The notes under the pieces were generated by a model. The model did not search any database. It was not told the origin of the DNA and worked only from the letters and a program-made list of their open reading frames with translations. Positions 9,577-22,546 of a DNA stretch of 64,000 nucleotides are shown in pieces. Origin of the DNA: Streptomyces sp. NBC_01669 (GTDB lineage Bacteria > Actinomycetota > Actinomycetes > Streptomycetales > Streptomycetaceae); contig NZ_JAPEQG010000001.1 in NCBI RefSeq assembly GCF_026339735.1, forward strand, positions 6,718,501-6,782,500, written 5' to 3'. Made by a program: the position numbers and the translations under genes. The first letter of the stretch is position 1; each line of letters opens with the position of its first letter.

Positions 9577-10949
9577 GGGCGGCGTGCCTCCTCGTGGATG
9601 AGCCGGTGGGTCATTTCGGCGAGTGCGTCGAAGCCGATGGAGTCGAATCCGGGAACGGATGTGGCGAGCCGGTTCCCCAGCGGGGTGGTCCATCGGTCGG
9701 GCAGTGCCTCGGGCCGGCCGGCCAGCAGACCGGTCAGTGAACCGGCGGTCGCACCGTTCGAGTCGGTGTCCCAACCACCCGCCACCGCACGGCAGATGGA
9801 GCCGGAGAAGTCGCCGTCGGCGTGGGTGAGAGCGGCCGCGAGCAGCGCGGCGTTGGGCAGTACATGGACCCAGTGGTACGTGCCGAACTCGGCGTGCAGC
9901 CGGTCGACGACCGCGTCGAAGTCCTCCTCACCGCGGGCCGCGTCGATCCCGGTGCGGACCGCGTGTGCAAATCGCGAGCGGGGCGGTACGACGTGCAGAC
10001 CGGCCGTCAGACAGCCGTGCACATCCGCGGCGCCACCGGCCGCCTCGGCGAGCGCCGCGGCGGTGAACATCGCCCCGTACACACCGTTGCCGGTGTGTGT
10101 GAGGACCGCGTCCCGGTGTGCCTGCTCGGCCGCGGCCGCCGGGTCGCCGGGGTGGGTCCAGCCGTGCACGTCGGCGCGGATCCGGGCGCCGATCCACTCC
10201 CGGAACGGGTTGCGGTGCCGGGCGGTGTCCGGCGGTTCGATGCCGTCGAGCAGATTGCGGTACGCGACCCGCTCGGCGGTGAATGTACGGCCCGCGGGGA
10301 GTTCGTCGAGCCAGAGCCGGGCGAGATCGGCGGTATGGAAGGACGGCCCGTACCGCTGGATCAACAGTACGGTCAGGAGCGGGTAGTTGAGGTCGTCGTC
10401 CTCCGGCATCCCGTCGATGTTCTCGGCGAGCGAGGTGGGTGCGGAGCGACGGTTCCAGGGGTGGGCGGCTGCCAGTTCGGCGGGCAGGCCCTTCGCGGTG
10501 AACCAGGTGGCGAGCGGCCAGTTCCCGGTGGCCCGGGCCAGCGCACGGATCCCCGCGAGGGGCAGTTTCTCGACGGGTTTGCCGAGCACGCAGCCGGCCG
10601 CACGCCCCAGCCACGCCGCCTCCAGCGGGGCCGTGCCGGCCGGTGAGGGGTTCGTGCGGGGCGCCGGCCAGTACGGGCAGGCCGCCCGGATCGCGGCGAG
10701 ATCCGTCGGCTCGTCGACATGCAGCGGCGAGGTGAGCCCGGCGAGTTCGTCGAGCAGGCCCTCGGCGAGCGCGCGCAGGGCGGGTGGCGCGGGGGACTTC
10801 GACGCGCCCGCGCGCTCCGGGGCGGGTGCGCCGCCCGCCGCGTACCACCGGCGCTCGATGTGCCGCGCGTCCCGGCCGTCCTCGGCCGCCTGGCGCAGCT
10901 CGTGTCCGATCAGGTCCTCGGGCTGCACCCAGGTGACCCGCACGGTCAT
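9573..10949 (-). CDS. ADP-ribosylglycohydrolase-family protein, long form
   Basis: A 458-residue member of the ADP-ribosylglycohydrolase (DraG/ARH) superfamily with about 100 extra N-terminal residues. The N-terminal metal and fold motif appears as GRAAGCVLGKPVEKLP. The central motif reads EDDDLNYPLL, where canonical enzymes have TDDT, and the C-terminal metal motif GGWDTDSNGATAGSL is well preserved. The acidic set is therefore altered but still plausible for metal binding. Start and end each overlap a neighbour by four bases. The ATG is chosen because the overlap with the upstream gene is exact and the preceding frame is non-family sequence. The substrate is unknown; its relatives remove ADP-ribose or act on ADP-ribosylated small molecules. 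Confidence 0.85.
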   Translation of the reverse strand: MTVRVTWVQPEDLIGHELRQAAEDGRDARHIERRWYAAGGAPAPERAGASKSPAPPALRALAEGLLDELAGLTSPLHVDEPTDLAAIRAACPYWPAPRTNPSPAGTAPLEAAWLGRAAGCVLGKPVEKLPLAGIRALARATGNWPLATWFTAKGLPAELAAAHPWNRRSAPTSLAENIDGMPEDDDLNYPLLTVLLIQRYGPSFHTADLARLWLDELPAGRTFTAERVAYRNLLDGIEPPDTARHRNPFREWIGARIRADVHGWTHPGDPAAAAEQAHRDAVLTHTGNGVYGAMFTAAALAEAAGGAADVHGCLTAGLHVVPPRSRFAHAVRTGIDAARGEEDFDAVVDRLHAEFGTYHWVHVLPNAALLAAALTHADGDFSGSICRAVAGGWDTDSNGATAGSLTGLLAGRPEALPDRWTTPLGNRLATSVPGFDSIGFDALAEMTHRLIHEEARRP

Positions 10950-12139
10950 GGCGTGCCTGCCAGCGTCGCGAACGCCGCCTCGTGCGCACGCCGCTGGGCG
11001 GTGTCCCGTGCGAATACCTCGCGGGCGACGTCCGTCAGCGTCCGCGCCGGTGCGTGCAGATCGAGGCGGCTGGCCTCGGCGACCGTTTTCACCCAGGTGG
11101 CGGGGATCGCCGCTTCGCCGTGCAGCGCGCCCGCGAGGGCGCCGCTCATCGTGGCGATCGAGTCGCAGTCGCGGCCGTAGTTCACCGATCCGAGCACCGC
11201 GTGCCGGTAGTCGCCGTCCGCGACGAGCAGCATCCCGAGGGCGATCGGGAGCTCCTCGATGGCGTGCAGCCGGGACGGCCGGCGGGCGCCGAGGGACGGG
11301 GAGCGGTAGTCGGGTCCGACGGTGTCGAAGGGGGCCACCGCGGCACGCAGCGGTGCCAGCGCCGTCTCGAATTCCTGGTGCCGGACGGCCACTTCGCACA
11401 CGGCCTCGATGGCGGCCCGGGTTCCGTCCTTGGCGAGCGACAGGCAGGTGTCGACTACGGTGGCGGGCGTCGCGTCCGGGGCACAAGCGGCGGCGACGGC
11501 CGCCGCGAAGACCCCGGCCGCCTCCCTCCCGTACGACGACTGATGGGCGCCCGCGAGGTCCAGCGCCTCGGCGTACGCGGCCCGCGGATGCGCGGCGTTG
11601 ACCAGACCGACCGGCGCCATGTACATCGCCGCACCACAGTTCACGATGTTTCCGGAGCCCGCCTCGCGCGGATCGACATGGCCGTAGTGGAGCCGGGCGA
11701 CGATCCACTTCTCGGCGAGGAAGACCCGTTGCAGTGGCAGCGCCTCGGCCTGCAGCTCCGGAATCCAGCGGGGGTTCGCGATCAGCTCCGGTACGAGGTG
11801 GTCGGCTACGGAGTACGCGTCGAGGTGGTCCCGTACGGCGCCGTACACCCGTACCAGCGCATGGGTCATCAAGGTGTCGTCGGTGACGTGTCCGTCGCCC
11901 TTGTAGTAAGGGGCGATGGGGCGGGCGGTGCGCCAGTCGTCGCCGTCCCACGGGCCGACGATGCCGGTGACCCGGCCGCCGTGGCGTTCGGCGATCTGCT
12001 CCGCGGACCGGCCCTCGACCGGGCCGCCGAGCGCGTCGCCGACGGCGGCGCCGACGAGGGCGCCGCTGATCCGTTCATCGAGGATGAGTGCGGTGGGCGG
12101 TCTATTTCCTGTGGGCGTCGTGAGCGTCATGGGCGTCAT
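10946..12139 (-). CDS. ADP-ribosylglycohydrolase-family protein, canonical motifs
   Basis: A protein of about 397 residues with the full set of DraG/ARH metal motifs: GAAVGDALGGPVEG near the N-terminus, GHVTDDTLM, and GRDCDSIATMSGALAGALHG near the C-terminus. These acidic residues bind the two magnesium ions in known ADP-ribosylhydrolases, so catalysis is likely retained. Three starts are possible: GTG 12154, ATG 12139 and ATG 12130. ATG 12139 is taken because a GGGTGG lies upstream at usable distance. Any of them overlaps the previous gene by 29-53 bases. It is third of four tandem paralogues in the operon. Confidence 0.87.
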   Translation of the reverse strand: MTPMTLTTPTGNRPPTALILDERISGALVGAAVGDALGGPVEGRSAEQIAERHGGRVTGIVGPWDGDDWRTARPIAPYYKGDGHVTDDTLMTHALVRVYGAVRDHLDAYSVADHLVPELIANPRWIPELQAEALPLQRVFLAEKWIVARLHYGHVDPREAGSGNIVNCGAAMYMAPVGLVNAAHPRAAYAEALDLAGAHQSSYGREAAGVFAAAVAAACAPDATPATVVDTCLSLAKDGTRAAIEAVCEVAVRHQEFETALAPLRAAVAPFDTVGPDYRSPSLGARRPSRLHAIEELPIALGMLLVADGDYRHAVLGSVNYGRDCDSIATMSGALAGALHGEAAIPATWVKTVAEASRLDLHAPARTLTDVAREVFARDTAQRRAHEAAFATLAGTP

Positions 12140-13340
12140 GTCGGAATTGTCCACCCGGAGGGGCTGGTTCCGTGTCTGTCAGCAGCCCGGCGAGTTCGAT
12201 GAGATCCGTGCCCGCGAGTCGGGGCAGCGCACACCCGGCGAGGGTGCGGCAGGCCTCGCGCCAGCCGTCCGGGACGGCGGCGATACCGCCGAGTGCGCCG
12301 GTCAGCGCACCGGCCAGGGCGGGCGCCGAGTCCGCGACCCGCGACAGGCAGGCCGCCGCCGGAATGGCCTGGGCGATCTCGCCCCGGGCGGCGGTGGCGA
12401 GGGCGAGCGCGACCGGCACGGTCTCGGCGGCGGCGATCCCGTAGCTGTACACATGATCGACGATCTGATGCTCCAGCACCGGTACGAGCGCGAAGGCGCC
12501 CGCCGCCTCGCCGACGAAGTCCCGAGCGATCCGGACGGCGTGGGCGGCATTGCGGGCGATCTCGGTGCCGTCGGGGAGCTGGGCGAGTGCGGCGTTCACC
12601 ACGGTGTCGACATCGGCCCCGCCCAGCGCCTCAGCGATCGCGGCGGCCATCGCACGGGCGCCGTGCACACCGTCGCCGTCCTGGGTGTATCGGGCATCGA
12701 ACTCGGCGAGTTCGGCAGCAGGTCCGGGCTCACCGGGGTGGACGACCGCCAGCACGGCGGCCCGAACACAGGCCGCGTCGTCGAAATAGTGCGGGTTGTC
12801 GTGGCCGGTTGCGGGCGGCCGCAGCCCGGCGGCGAGATTGCCGAGCCCGGCCCGGACCGAGATCCGGGCGCGCAGGGGGAGGACCGCCGACTCGACCTCC
12901 GGCGCCTGCGCGGCAGCCGCGGCGACCTCGGCGGCCAGCGCGTTCCAGGAGAGGTCGATGGCGGCCCGCATCCGGCGCTCGGGGGAGAGACGGTGCAGCG
13001 ACCCTGCCTCCGAGGCGAGCACGGTCCCGGCGGCGAACGCGGCCCATTCGGCATCGTCCGACGGCCCGAGCCGCAGCGGTTCGGGCGGCTGGTTGAGGGC
13101 GATCGGCACGGGCAGCGTGGTGGTGGCGTTCTGCTCGGCGAAGGTGTCGAGCTCCCGGGTGAGGCGCCGGGTCCACTCCGGCATCCGGGCCGCCCGGTGG
13201 CGTGCGGCGGGCCACCCCGCGGCATCCCCCGAGGCGAGCCCGAGGAGCAGTCCCTCGATCCGGGCGCGGCGCCCGGGCAGGGGCCGGGCGGGGAGGGAGG
13301 CGGGGTCGCTGGTGCGGCGAGTGTCGCGTGCGGTGGTCAT
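12102..13340 (-). CDS. ADP-ribosylglycohydrolase-family protein, degenerate active site
   Basis: A 412-residue paralogue of its neighbours. The N-terminal motif is GLASGDAAGWPAARH and the middle acidic motif is SDDAEWAAF. The C-terminal motif, normally G-G/R-D-x-D-S/T, reads SRVADSAPALAGAL, so the first metal-binding Asp appears replaced by Val. This protein may be catalytically weak, altered in specificity, or a partner or structural subunit of the active paralogues (inference). Its start overlaps the upstream paralogue by four bases. The C-terminus ends in a DAHDAHDAH low-complexity tail. Confidence 0.82.
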   Translation of the reverse strand: MTTARDTRRTSDPASLPARPLPGRRARIEGLLLGLASGDAAGWPAARHRAARMPEWTRRLTRELDTFAEQNATTTLPVPIALNQPPEPLRLGPSDDAEWAAFAAGTVLASEAGSLHRLSPERRMRAAIDLSWNALAAEVAAAAAQAPEVESAVLPLRARISVRAGLGNLAAGLRPPATGHDNPHYFDDAACVRAAVLAVVHPGEPGPAAELAEFDARYTQDGDGVHGARAMAAAIAEALGGADVDTVVNAALAQLPDGTEIARNAAHAVRIARDFVGEAAGAFALVPVLEHQIVDHVYSYGIAAAETVPVALALATAARGEIAQAIPAAACLSRVADSAPALAGALTGALGGIAAVPDGWREACRTLAGCALPRLAGTDLIELAGLLTDTEPAPPGGQFRHDAHDAHDAHRK

Positions 13341-14599
13341 GACGCAACCACCGCCGGTTCGCCGGCGCCGCCGTCTGCCCCGGCTGCCGGTTCGCCTGCG
13401 CCGCCGACCGCCCCGCCCGCCTTGCCGGTCCCGCCCATCGGGTCCGCCTCGTCCGTCTCGTCCGGCGTGAGCAGCTCCGCGATGTCCAGGACGTGGTAGC
13501 CCCGCATCGACGGCAGACAGCTGCCCCGAACCGGTCCGATCGCCTCGCCCCAGATCCGCGGGATCGCGGACACCCCGTGCAGTGCCCCGGCCAGCGCTCC
13601 CGCCACGGCCGCCGTCGTGTCCGCGTCGCGGCCCATGTTGACCGCGGTCAGCACCGCCGTACGGAAATCGCCGCGTGCCGCCGCGAACGCGCCGAACGCC
13701 AGGCCGACCGCCTCCGGCGCCAGGTCCGTCCATGGATATCCGCCGACCACCACCGCGGAGCGCACGGCCCGCTCCGTGGTGAGTCGGTCGGGATGGGCGC
13801 GCTGGGCGGCAGCTACCGCGCGGCGCAGCGAGCGTGCCGTCCAGGAGTCCATCGGTACGACGGACAGCGCGGCCGCGATCACGGAAGCGACCCCCGCACC
13901 GACCATCGCGGCGGCCACTCCGGCCGCCACCGCCTGGCCGCCGTAGATGCCCTCGCCGTCGTGGCTCACCCGGCCGTCGACCGCGACCAGGCGCGCGGCC
14001 TCCGCGGGCCGGCCTGCCGCGAACACACCGAACGGCGCCGCCCGCATCGCGAGTCCGTCGCTCCAGGCGTGCCTGTGCTGGGCGGAGATCGGGGCGGCGA
14101 GACCCCGGCGCAGGTTCTCCAGCGTGCCGCGCTCGCTGAACCCGGCGCCGCGGAACGGCCCCTCGTCCAGGTCGGCGATCCACAGGTGCCAGGCCCGCTC
14201 GACATGGGTGACGGTCAGAGCCGAACCGTGCCGGGCGAGCAGCAGACCGGAGAAGATCGCATACTCCGTGTCATCGGTGCCTGCCGGGTCGTCGCTGACG
14301 AAGCCCTCGATCCGACCCCAGCGGCGGCGGATCTCGGACGGCCGAAGGTTCTCCGCCGGTGCGCCCAGGGCGTCACCCACGGCGAGCCCCAGGAGCGCGC
14401 CGCGGGCCCGGTCGGCCCGGTCGAGGCGCTCGGCGTGGGCCGTGTGGTCCGCATGGGTTGACCGGCCCCTGCCGCGGGCGTCCGGGGCGTGCCGTGCGGC
14501 CTCCGCCGCACGGCCTGCGTCCGCACCGCCCGTGTCCGTTGCGCCCGCGCTCGTACGGCCCGTCCGCCGCTCTGCCGGGTTACCCGCAATCGACTCCAT
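13337..14599 (-). CDS. ADP-ribosylglycohydrolase-family protein, first gene of the operon
   Basis: A 420-residue DraG/ARH-family protein. After an Arg/Ala-rich, probably disordered N-terminal 60 residues come GALLGLAVGDALGAPAEN, AGTDDTEYAIFSG and, near the C-terminus, GRDADTTAAVAGALAGALHG, all with intact metal ligands. The C-terminal 40 residues are Gly/Ala-rich. ATG 14599 is chosen because the frame upstream is antisense to the neighbouring transporter gene. It heads the seven-gene operon, and the 261 bases upstream are shared with the divergent VIT1-type transporter, so this gap must hold the operon promoter. Confidence 0.85.
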   Translation of the reverse strand: MESIAGNPAERRTGRTSAGATDTGGADAGRAAEAARHAPDARGRGRSTHADHTAHAERLDRADRARGALLGLAVGDALGAPAENLRPSEIRRRWGRIEGFVSDDPAGTDDTEYAIFSGLLLARHGSALTVTHVERAWHLWIADLDEGPFRGAGFSERGTLENLRRGLAAPISAQHRHAWSDGLAMRAAPFGVFAAGRPAEAARLVAVDGRVSHDGEGIYGGQAVAAGVAAAMVGAGVASVIAAALSVVPMDSWTARSLRRAVAAAQRAHPDRLTTERAVRSAVVVGGYPWTDLAPEAVGLAFGAFAAARGDFRTAVLTAVNMGRDADTTAAVAGALAGALHGVSAIPRIWGEAIGPVRGSCLPSMRGYHVLDIAELLTPDETDEADPMGGTGKAGGAVGGAGEPAAGADGGAGEPAVVAS

Positions 14600-14688
14600 C
14601 GCGTCGACCCTTCGCTCGTACCGAGCCAGTTCTCGTACCTGTCCGATCTGTGCCACGCGGAGACCCGAGAAAGGCCGATAAGCGTGAC

Positions 14689-14792
14689 AAAAGAGCCAGT
14701 CGGATGACGGGATACCTCTCCTGAGGCAGGCCTTGCTTACCTGGTCAGGAGGCAGGTAAGTACGGCCTGGCTTGCTGGCGGGGGGCTCTTTT
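14689..14792 (+). promoter_or_regulatory. Structured 5' leader of the VIT1-type transporter gene
   Basis: Three nested helices are visible: a 9-bp outer stem AAAAGAGCC/GGCTCTTTT (14689-14697 with 14784-14792), CAGGCC/GGCCTG (14727-14732 with 14764-14769) and CTTACCTG/CAGGTAAG (14736-14743 with 14753-14760). A competing helix CTCCTGA/TCAGGAG (14718-14724 with 14745-14751) uses bases that exclude the inner ones. The outer stem ends in TTTT like a terminator. Mutually exclusive helices before a metal-transporter gene suggest an attenuator or riboswitch; the ligand and mechanism are unknown. Confidence 0.5.
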
Positions 14793-14860
14793 CGTGCGTA
14801 CTTTCGAGGGTGTTGAGGGGGCGGAGTGAGTGAATCCCGCTGCCGGAGAAGGGGAGAGCT

Positions 14861-15595
14861 GTGTCCATCATCGAGTCCGATGCCGTCCTGCATGAGGCGC
14901 ACCGTGACAACCACACCCACCGTGATGTGAACGGCGGCTGGCTGCGCCCCGCGGTCTTCGGTGCGATGGACGGGCTCGTCTCCAACCTCGCGCTGATGAC
15001 CGGTGTGGCGGGCGGCTCGGTGTCCCAGCAGACGCTCGTGATCACCGGTCTGGCGGGTCTGGCCGCCGGCGCGTTCTCCATGGCGGCCGGTGAGTACACC
15101 TCTGTCGCTTCGCAACGAGAGCTCGTCGAGGCCGAACTCGACGTCGAGCGCCGCGAATTGCGCAAGCACCCCGTGGACGAGATGGAAGAGCTCGCCGCGC
15201 TGTACGAGTCCCGTGGTGTCGAGCCCGGGCTCGCCCGCGAGGTCGCCCGGCAGCTGTCCCGCGATCCGGAGCAGGCCCTGGAGATTCACGCCCGCGAGGA
15301 GCTCGGCATCGACCCGGGCGATCTGCCGTCGCCGCTCGTCGCCGCTGTGTCGTCGTTCGGTGCGTTCGCGCTGGGTGCGCTGCTGCCCGTACTGCCGTAT
15401 CTGCTCGGATCACACGCCCTGTGGCCCGCGGTGCTGCTGGCGCTCATCGGGCTCTTCGGCTGTGGCGCGGTGGTGGCCAGGGTGACGGCGCGCAGCTGGT
15501 GGTTCAGCGGGCTGCGGCAGCTGACGCTCGGTGGTACGGCTGCGGCGGTCACGTACGGGCTGGGCACGGTGTTCGGTGTGGCCGTCGGGGGCTGA
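14861..15595 (+). CDS. VIT1/CCC1-family iron/manganese transporter
   Basis: A 244-residue membrane protein of the VIT1 (CCC1) family, which exports Fe2+ or Mn2+ from the cytoplasm. The first helix carries the signature RPAVFGAMDGLVSNLALM, followed by GLAAGAFSMAAGEYTSVASQ. A soluble helical metal-binding region (about 85-150, ELVEAELDVERREL onward) has many Glu residues, and two or three C-terminal helices follow. The GTG start is preceded by GGGGAG. It is divergent from the ADP-ribosylglycohydrolase operon and follows a structured leader, so RNA-level or metal-dependent control is plausible. The metal cannot be decided from sequence. Confidence 0.92.
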   Translation: MSIIESDAVLHEAHRDNHTHRDVNGGWLRPAVFGAMDGLVSNLALMTGVAGGSVSQQTLVITGLAGLAAGAFSMAAGEYTSVASQRELVEAELDVERRELRKHPVDEMEELAALYESRGVEPGLAREVARQLSRDPEQALEIHAREELGIDPGDLPSPLVAAVSSFGAFALGALLPVLPYLLGSHALWPAVLLALIGLFGCGAVVARVTARSWWFSGLRQLTLGGTAAAVTYGLGTVFGVAVGG

Positions 15596-15611
15596 GAGCC
15601 TGACGGGCGCA

Positions 15612-15644
15612 CGACGACAGCTGCGGCACCTCGCCGCGTCGTCG
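15612..15644 (+). terminator. Probable terminator after the VIT1-type gene
   Basis: A two-part hairpin, CGACGAC/GTCGTCG (15612-15618 with 15638-15644) enclosing GCGGC/GCCGC (15623-15627 with 15633-15637), lies 17 bases past the stop. There is no T-tract. Confidence 0.5.
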
Positions 15645-15815
15645 GAACGTCCGAATGCATCCAGCATGCGGACGCCCCTTCGCCCTGCGATGCACCGCAT
15701 CCGAATCAGCGCGCCGAGCCGTTGGGGATGACGGGACAACCCCTGGGGTCGCTCGTTCGGATCATGCTGGGCCCGCGGGTTCGGCACGCACATCTGCGGC
15801 GTTGCCGTCGGTCTT

Positions 15816-15856
15816 CCCCGAGCTCTCGGCTTCGCTCGAGCGGGCGAGACCCCCAT
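15816..15856. repeat. Palindromic extragenic repeat
   Basis: An inverted repeat built on CGAGC-N10-GCTCG followed by GGGCGAGACCCCC. Sequences of this style (CTCGGCTTCGCTCGAG) are frequent in Streptomyces intergenic DNA; that is from general familiarity, not a search. Confidence 0.4.
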
Positions 15857-16292
15857 TCGCTCCGCGTGGGAGCGTGACCGGGCCCGCGTTCGCCGTTTGT
15901 CCGCACTACGCCCTCACGAGTCGGACAGGACCGACTGCGCCGCCTGTCCGGCATCGCGCGTGGACGGTCCGGTTCCGGGGTGTATGCGGGGATCATGCCC
16001 GTAACCTGGGCGCCATCCGTGTGACGTACGTCTTGGCCGACGCCTCTGGGCGGAACCCCTCCGCGGACGTAAAATGAGTCTCTATACAGGGCTCCACATA
16101 AGTAGCCGTTACTCGGCGGTTTCGATTCCTTTTCCGCCGGGCATGAGCCGTAGACACCGCAGGCAACGACGCCTGCTCTCTGCGGTTCCCCCGGGCGCCG
16201 ATCCTCCGACTGCGACCCAAACCCCCGCCGCTCCGCGAGCGGTGTCCGCATGTTGGAACGGACTATCCGCTTCTTGAGAAGCGCCCCATTAT

Positions 16293-16308
16293 GTAACCTG
16301 CATGAAAT
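16293..16308 (+). promoter_or_regulatory. GlnR-like half site upstream of gltB
   Basis: GTAAC-CTGCAT-GAAAT matches the GlnR box half gTnAC-n6-GaAAc with one changed base. It lies 63 bases before the chosen gltB start. Only one of the usual two tandem halves is clear. GlnR is the actinobacterial nitrogen regulator, so control of glutamate synthase would be logical. Confidence 0.5.
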
Positions 16309-16370
16309 TTCGCAGAGGGCCAACGTCGTCCCTCGGCACTGCATATGCCACGACGACGACGGGAGAGCCG

Positions 16371-20931
<4,561 letters not shown>

Positions 20932-20939
<8 letters not shown>

Positions 20940-22392
20940 CCCCAAGGGCTTCCTGACCACCGGGCGCGAGGTCGCCAAGACCCGCCCCGCGGGCGAGCGC
21001 GTCAAGGACTGGAACGAGGTCTACGTTCCGGGCTCGCTGCTCCCGATCATCAGCAAGCAGGCCGGCCGCTGCATGGACTGCGGCATCCCGTTCTGCCACA
21101 ACGGCTGCCCGCTGGGGAACCTCATCCCCGAGTGGAACGACTACGCCTACCGCGAGGACTGGACGGCCGCGTCCGAGCGCCTGCACGCCACGAACAACTT
21201 CCCGGAGTTCACCGGGCGGCTGTGCCCGGCTCCCTGTGAGTCGGCGTGCGTGCTCGGCATCAACCAGCCGGCCGTCACCATCAAGAACGTCGAAGTCTCG
21301 ATCATCGACAAGGCGTGGGACAGCGGCGACGTCACCCCGCAGCCGCCCGAGCGCCTCTCCGGCAAGACGGTCGCGGTCATCGGCTCGGGTCCGGCGGGTC
21401 TCGCCGCCGCCCAGCAGCTGACCCGGGCCGGCCACACGGTCGCCGTCTACGAGCGTGCGGACCGCATCGGAGGCCTTCTCCGGTACGGCATCCCCGAGTT
21501 CAAGATGGAGAAGTCGCACATCAACCGCCGCATCGAGCAGATGCGCGCGGAAGGCACCAAGTTCCGTACGGAGGTGGAGATCGGCAAGGACATCGACGCC
21601 GCCAAGCTCCGCCGCCGCTACGACGCGGTCGTCATCGCCGCCGGTGCCACCGTCTCCCGCGACCTGCCCGTCCCGGGCCGCGAACTGAACGGCGTGCACT
21701 TCGCGATGGAGTACCTGCCGCTCGCCAACAAGGTGCAGGAGGGCGACCTGACGGTCTCCCCGATCAGCGCCGAGGGCAAGCACGTCGTCGTCATCGGCGG
21801 CGGCGACACCGGCGCCGACTGCGTCGGCACCGCTCACCGGCAGGGCGCGGCCTCCGTCACCCAGCTGGAGATCATGCCGAAGCCGGGCGAGGAGCGGAAC
21901 GCCAACCAGCCCTGGCCGACCTTCCCGATGCTGTACAAGGTCACCTCGGCGCACGAGGAGGGCGGGGAGCGGGTCTACTCCGTCTCCACCACCCACTTCG
22001 AGGGCGACGAGGACGGCAACGTCCAGGCGCTGCACCTCGTCGAGGTGGAGTTCAAGGACGGCAAGCTGGAGCAGAAGCCCGGCACCGAGCGGCGGATCCC
22101 CGCGCAGCTGGTCACCCTGGCCATGGGCTTCACCGGCACCGACCAGGCCAACGGTCTGGTCCAGCAGTTCGGCCTGGAGCTCGACGGACGCGGCAACGTC
22201 GCGCGCGACGGCGACTACGCCACCAATGTTGACGGTGTCTTCGTCGCCGGTGACGCGGGCCGCGGCCAGTCCCTCATCGTGTGGGCCATCGCCGAGGGCC
22301 GCTCCGCGGCGCGTGGCGTGGACCGCTTCCTGACCGGGGCCAGCGCACTGCCGGCCCCGATCCGCCCGACGGACCGTTCCCTGATGGTCTGA
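20932..22392 (+). CDS. gltD: Glutamate synthase, small subunit
   Basis: A 486-residue beta subunit that passes electrons from NADPH through FAD and two 4Fe-4S clusters to GltB. Cluster cysteines are in CMDCGIPFCHNGCPLGN and CPAPCESACVLG. FAD binding is at VAVIGSGPAGLAAAQQL, NADPH binding at VVVIGGGDTGADCVGTA, and the C-terminal FVAGDAGRGQSLIVWAIAEG closes the FAD site. The ATG lies within the end of gltB, so the subunits are coupled in translation. Confidence 0.98.
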
Positions 22393-22455
22393 GCACCACC
22401 AGCAGTACGCACCACCACAACAGACGTCCCGTACAACGGCGTACGGAACTGAACG

Positions 22456-22497
22456 CGGCGCCTGCCCGTCCCCGACCGGACGATTCGGCAGGCGCCG
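22456..22497. terminator. Bidirectional terminator between gltD and the rhomboid gene
   Basis: A perfect 11-bp stem (22456-22466 with 22487-22497) lies between two converging genes, 64 bases from the gltD stop and 50 from the rhomboid stop. Confidence 0.75.
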
Positions 22498-22546
22498 TGG
22501 CGCGTCCGGGCCCGGGGCGCCGGCCAGGACCGGGCAGGCGGAAGGC

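Larger units (their letters stand above)
15596..16370 (+). other. Long intergenic region upstream of gltB
   Basis: These 775 bases carry no convincing gene; the open frames across them lack family features and start sites. Visible structure: the VIT1 terminator, a cluster of short palindromes at 15645-15680, a CGAGC/GCTCG palindrome at 15816-15856 resembling common Streptomyces extragenic repeats, a hairpin around 16157-16186 (GCAGGC/GCCTGC inside CCGCAG/CTGCGG), and the AT-richer gltB promoter zone from about 16250. A long untranslated leader or an unrecognised small RNA would fit here. Confidence 0.6.

Noticed and set aside
14718..14760. Iron-box reading of the TACCTG/CAGGTA palindrome before the VIT1-type gene
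   Set aside because: It fits the nested and competing helices better than a DtxR/DmdR operator; too many mismatches to the iron-box consensus.
15706..16344. A 212-codon minus-strand frame in the gltB upstream region
   Set aside because: Composition is erratic, it crosses hairpins and the gltB promoter zone, and no start signal or family motif is visible.
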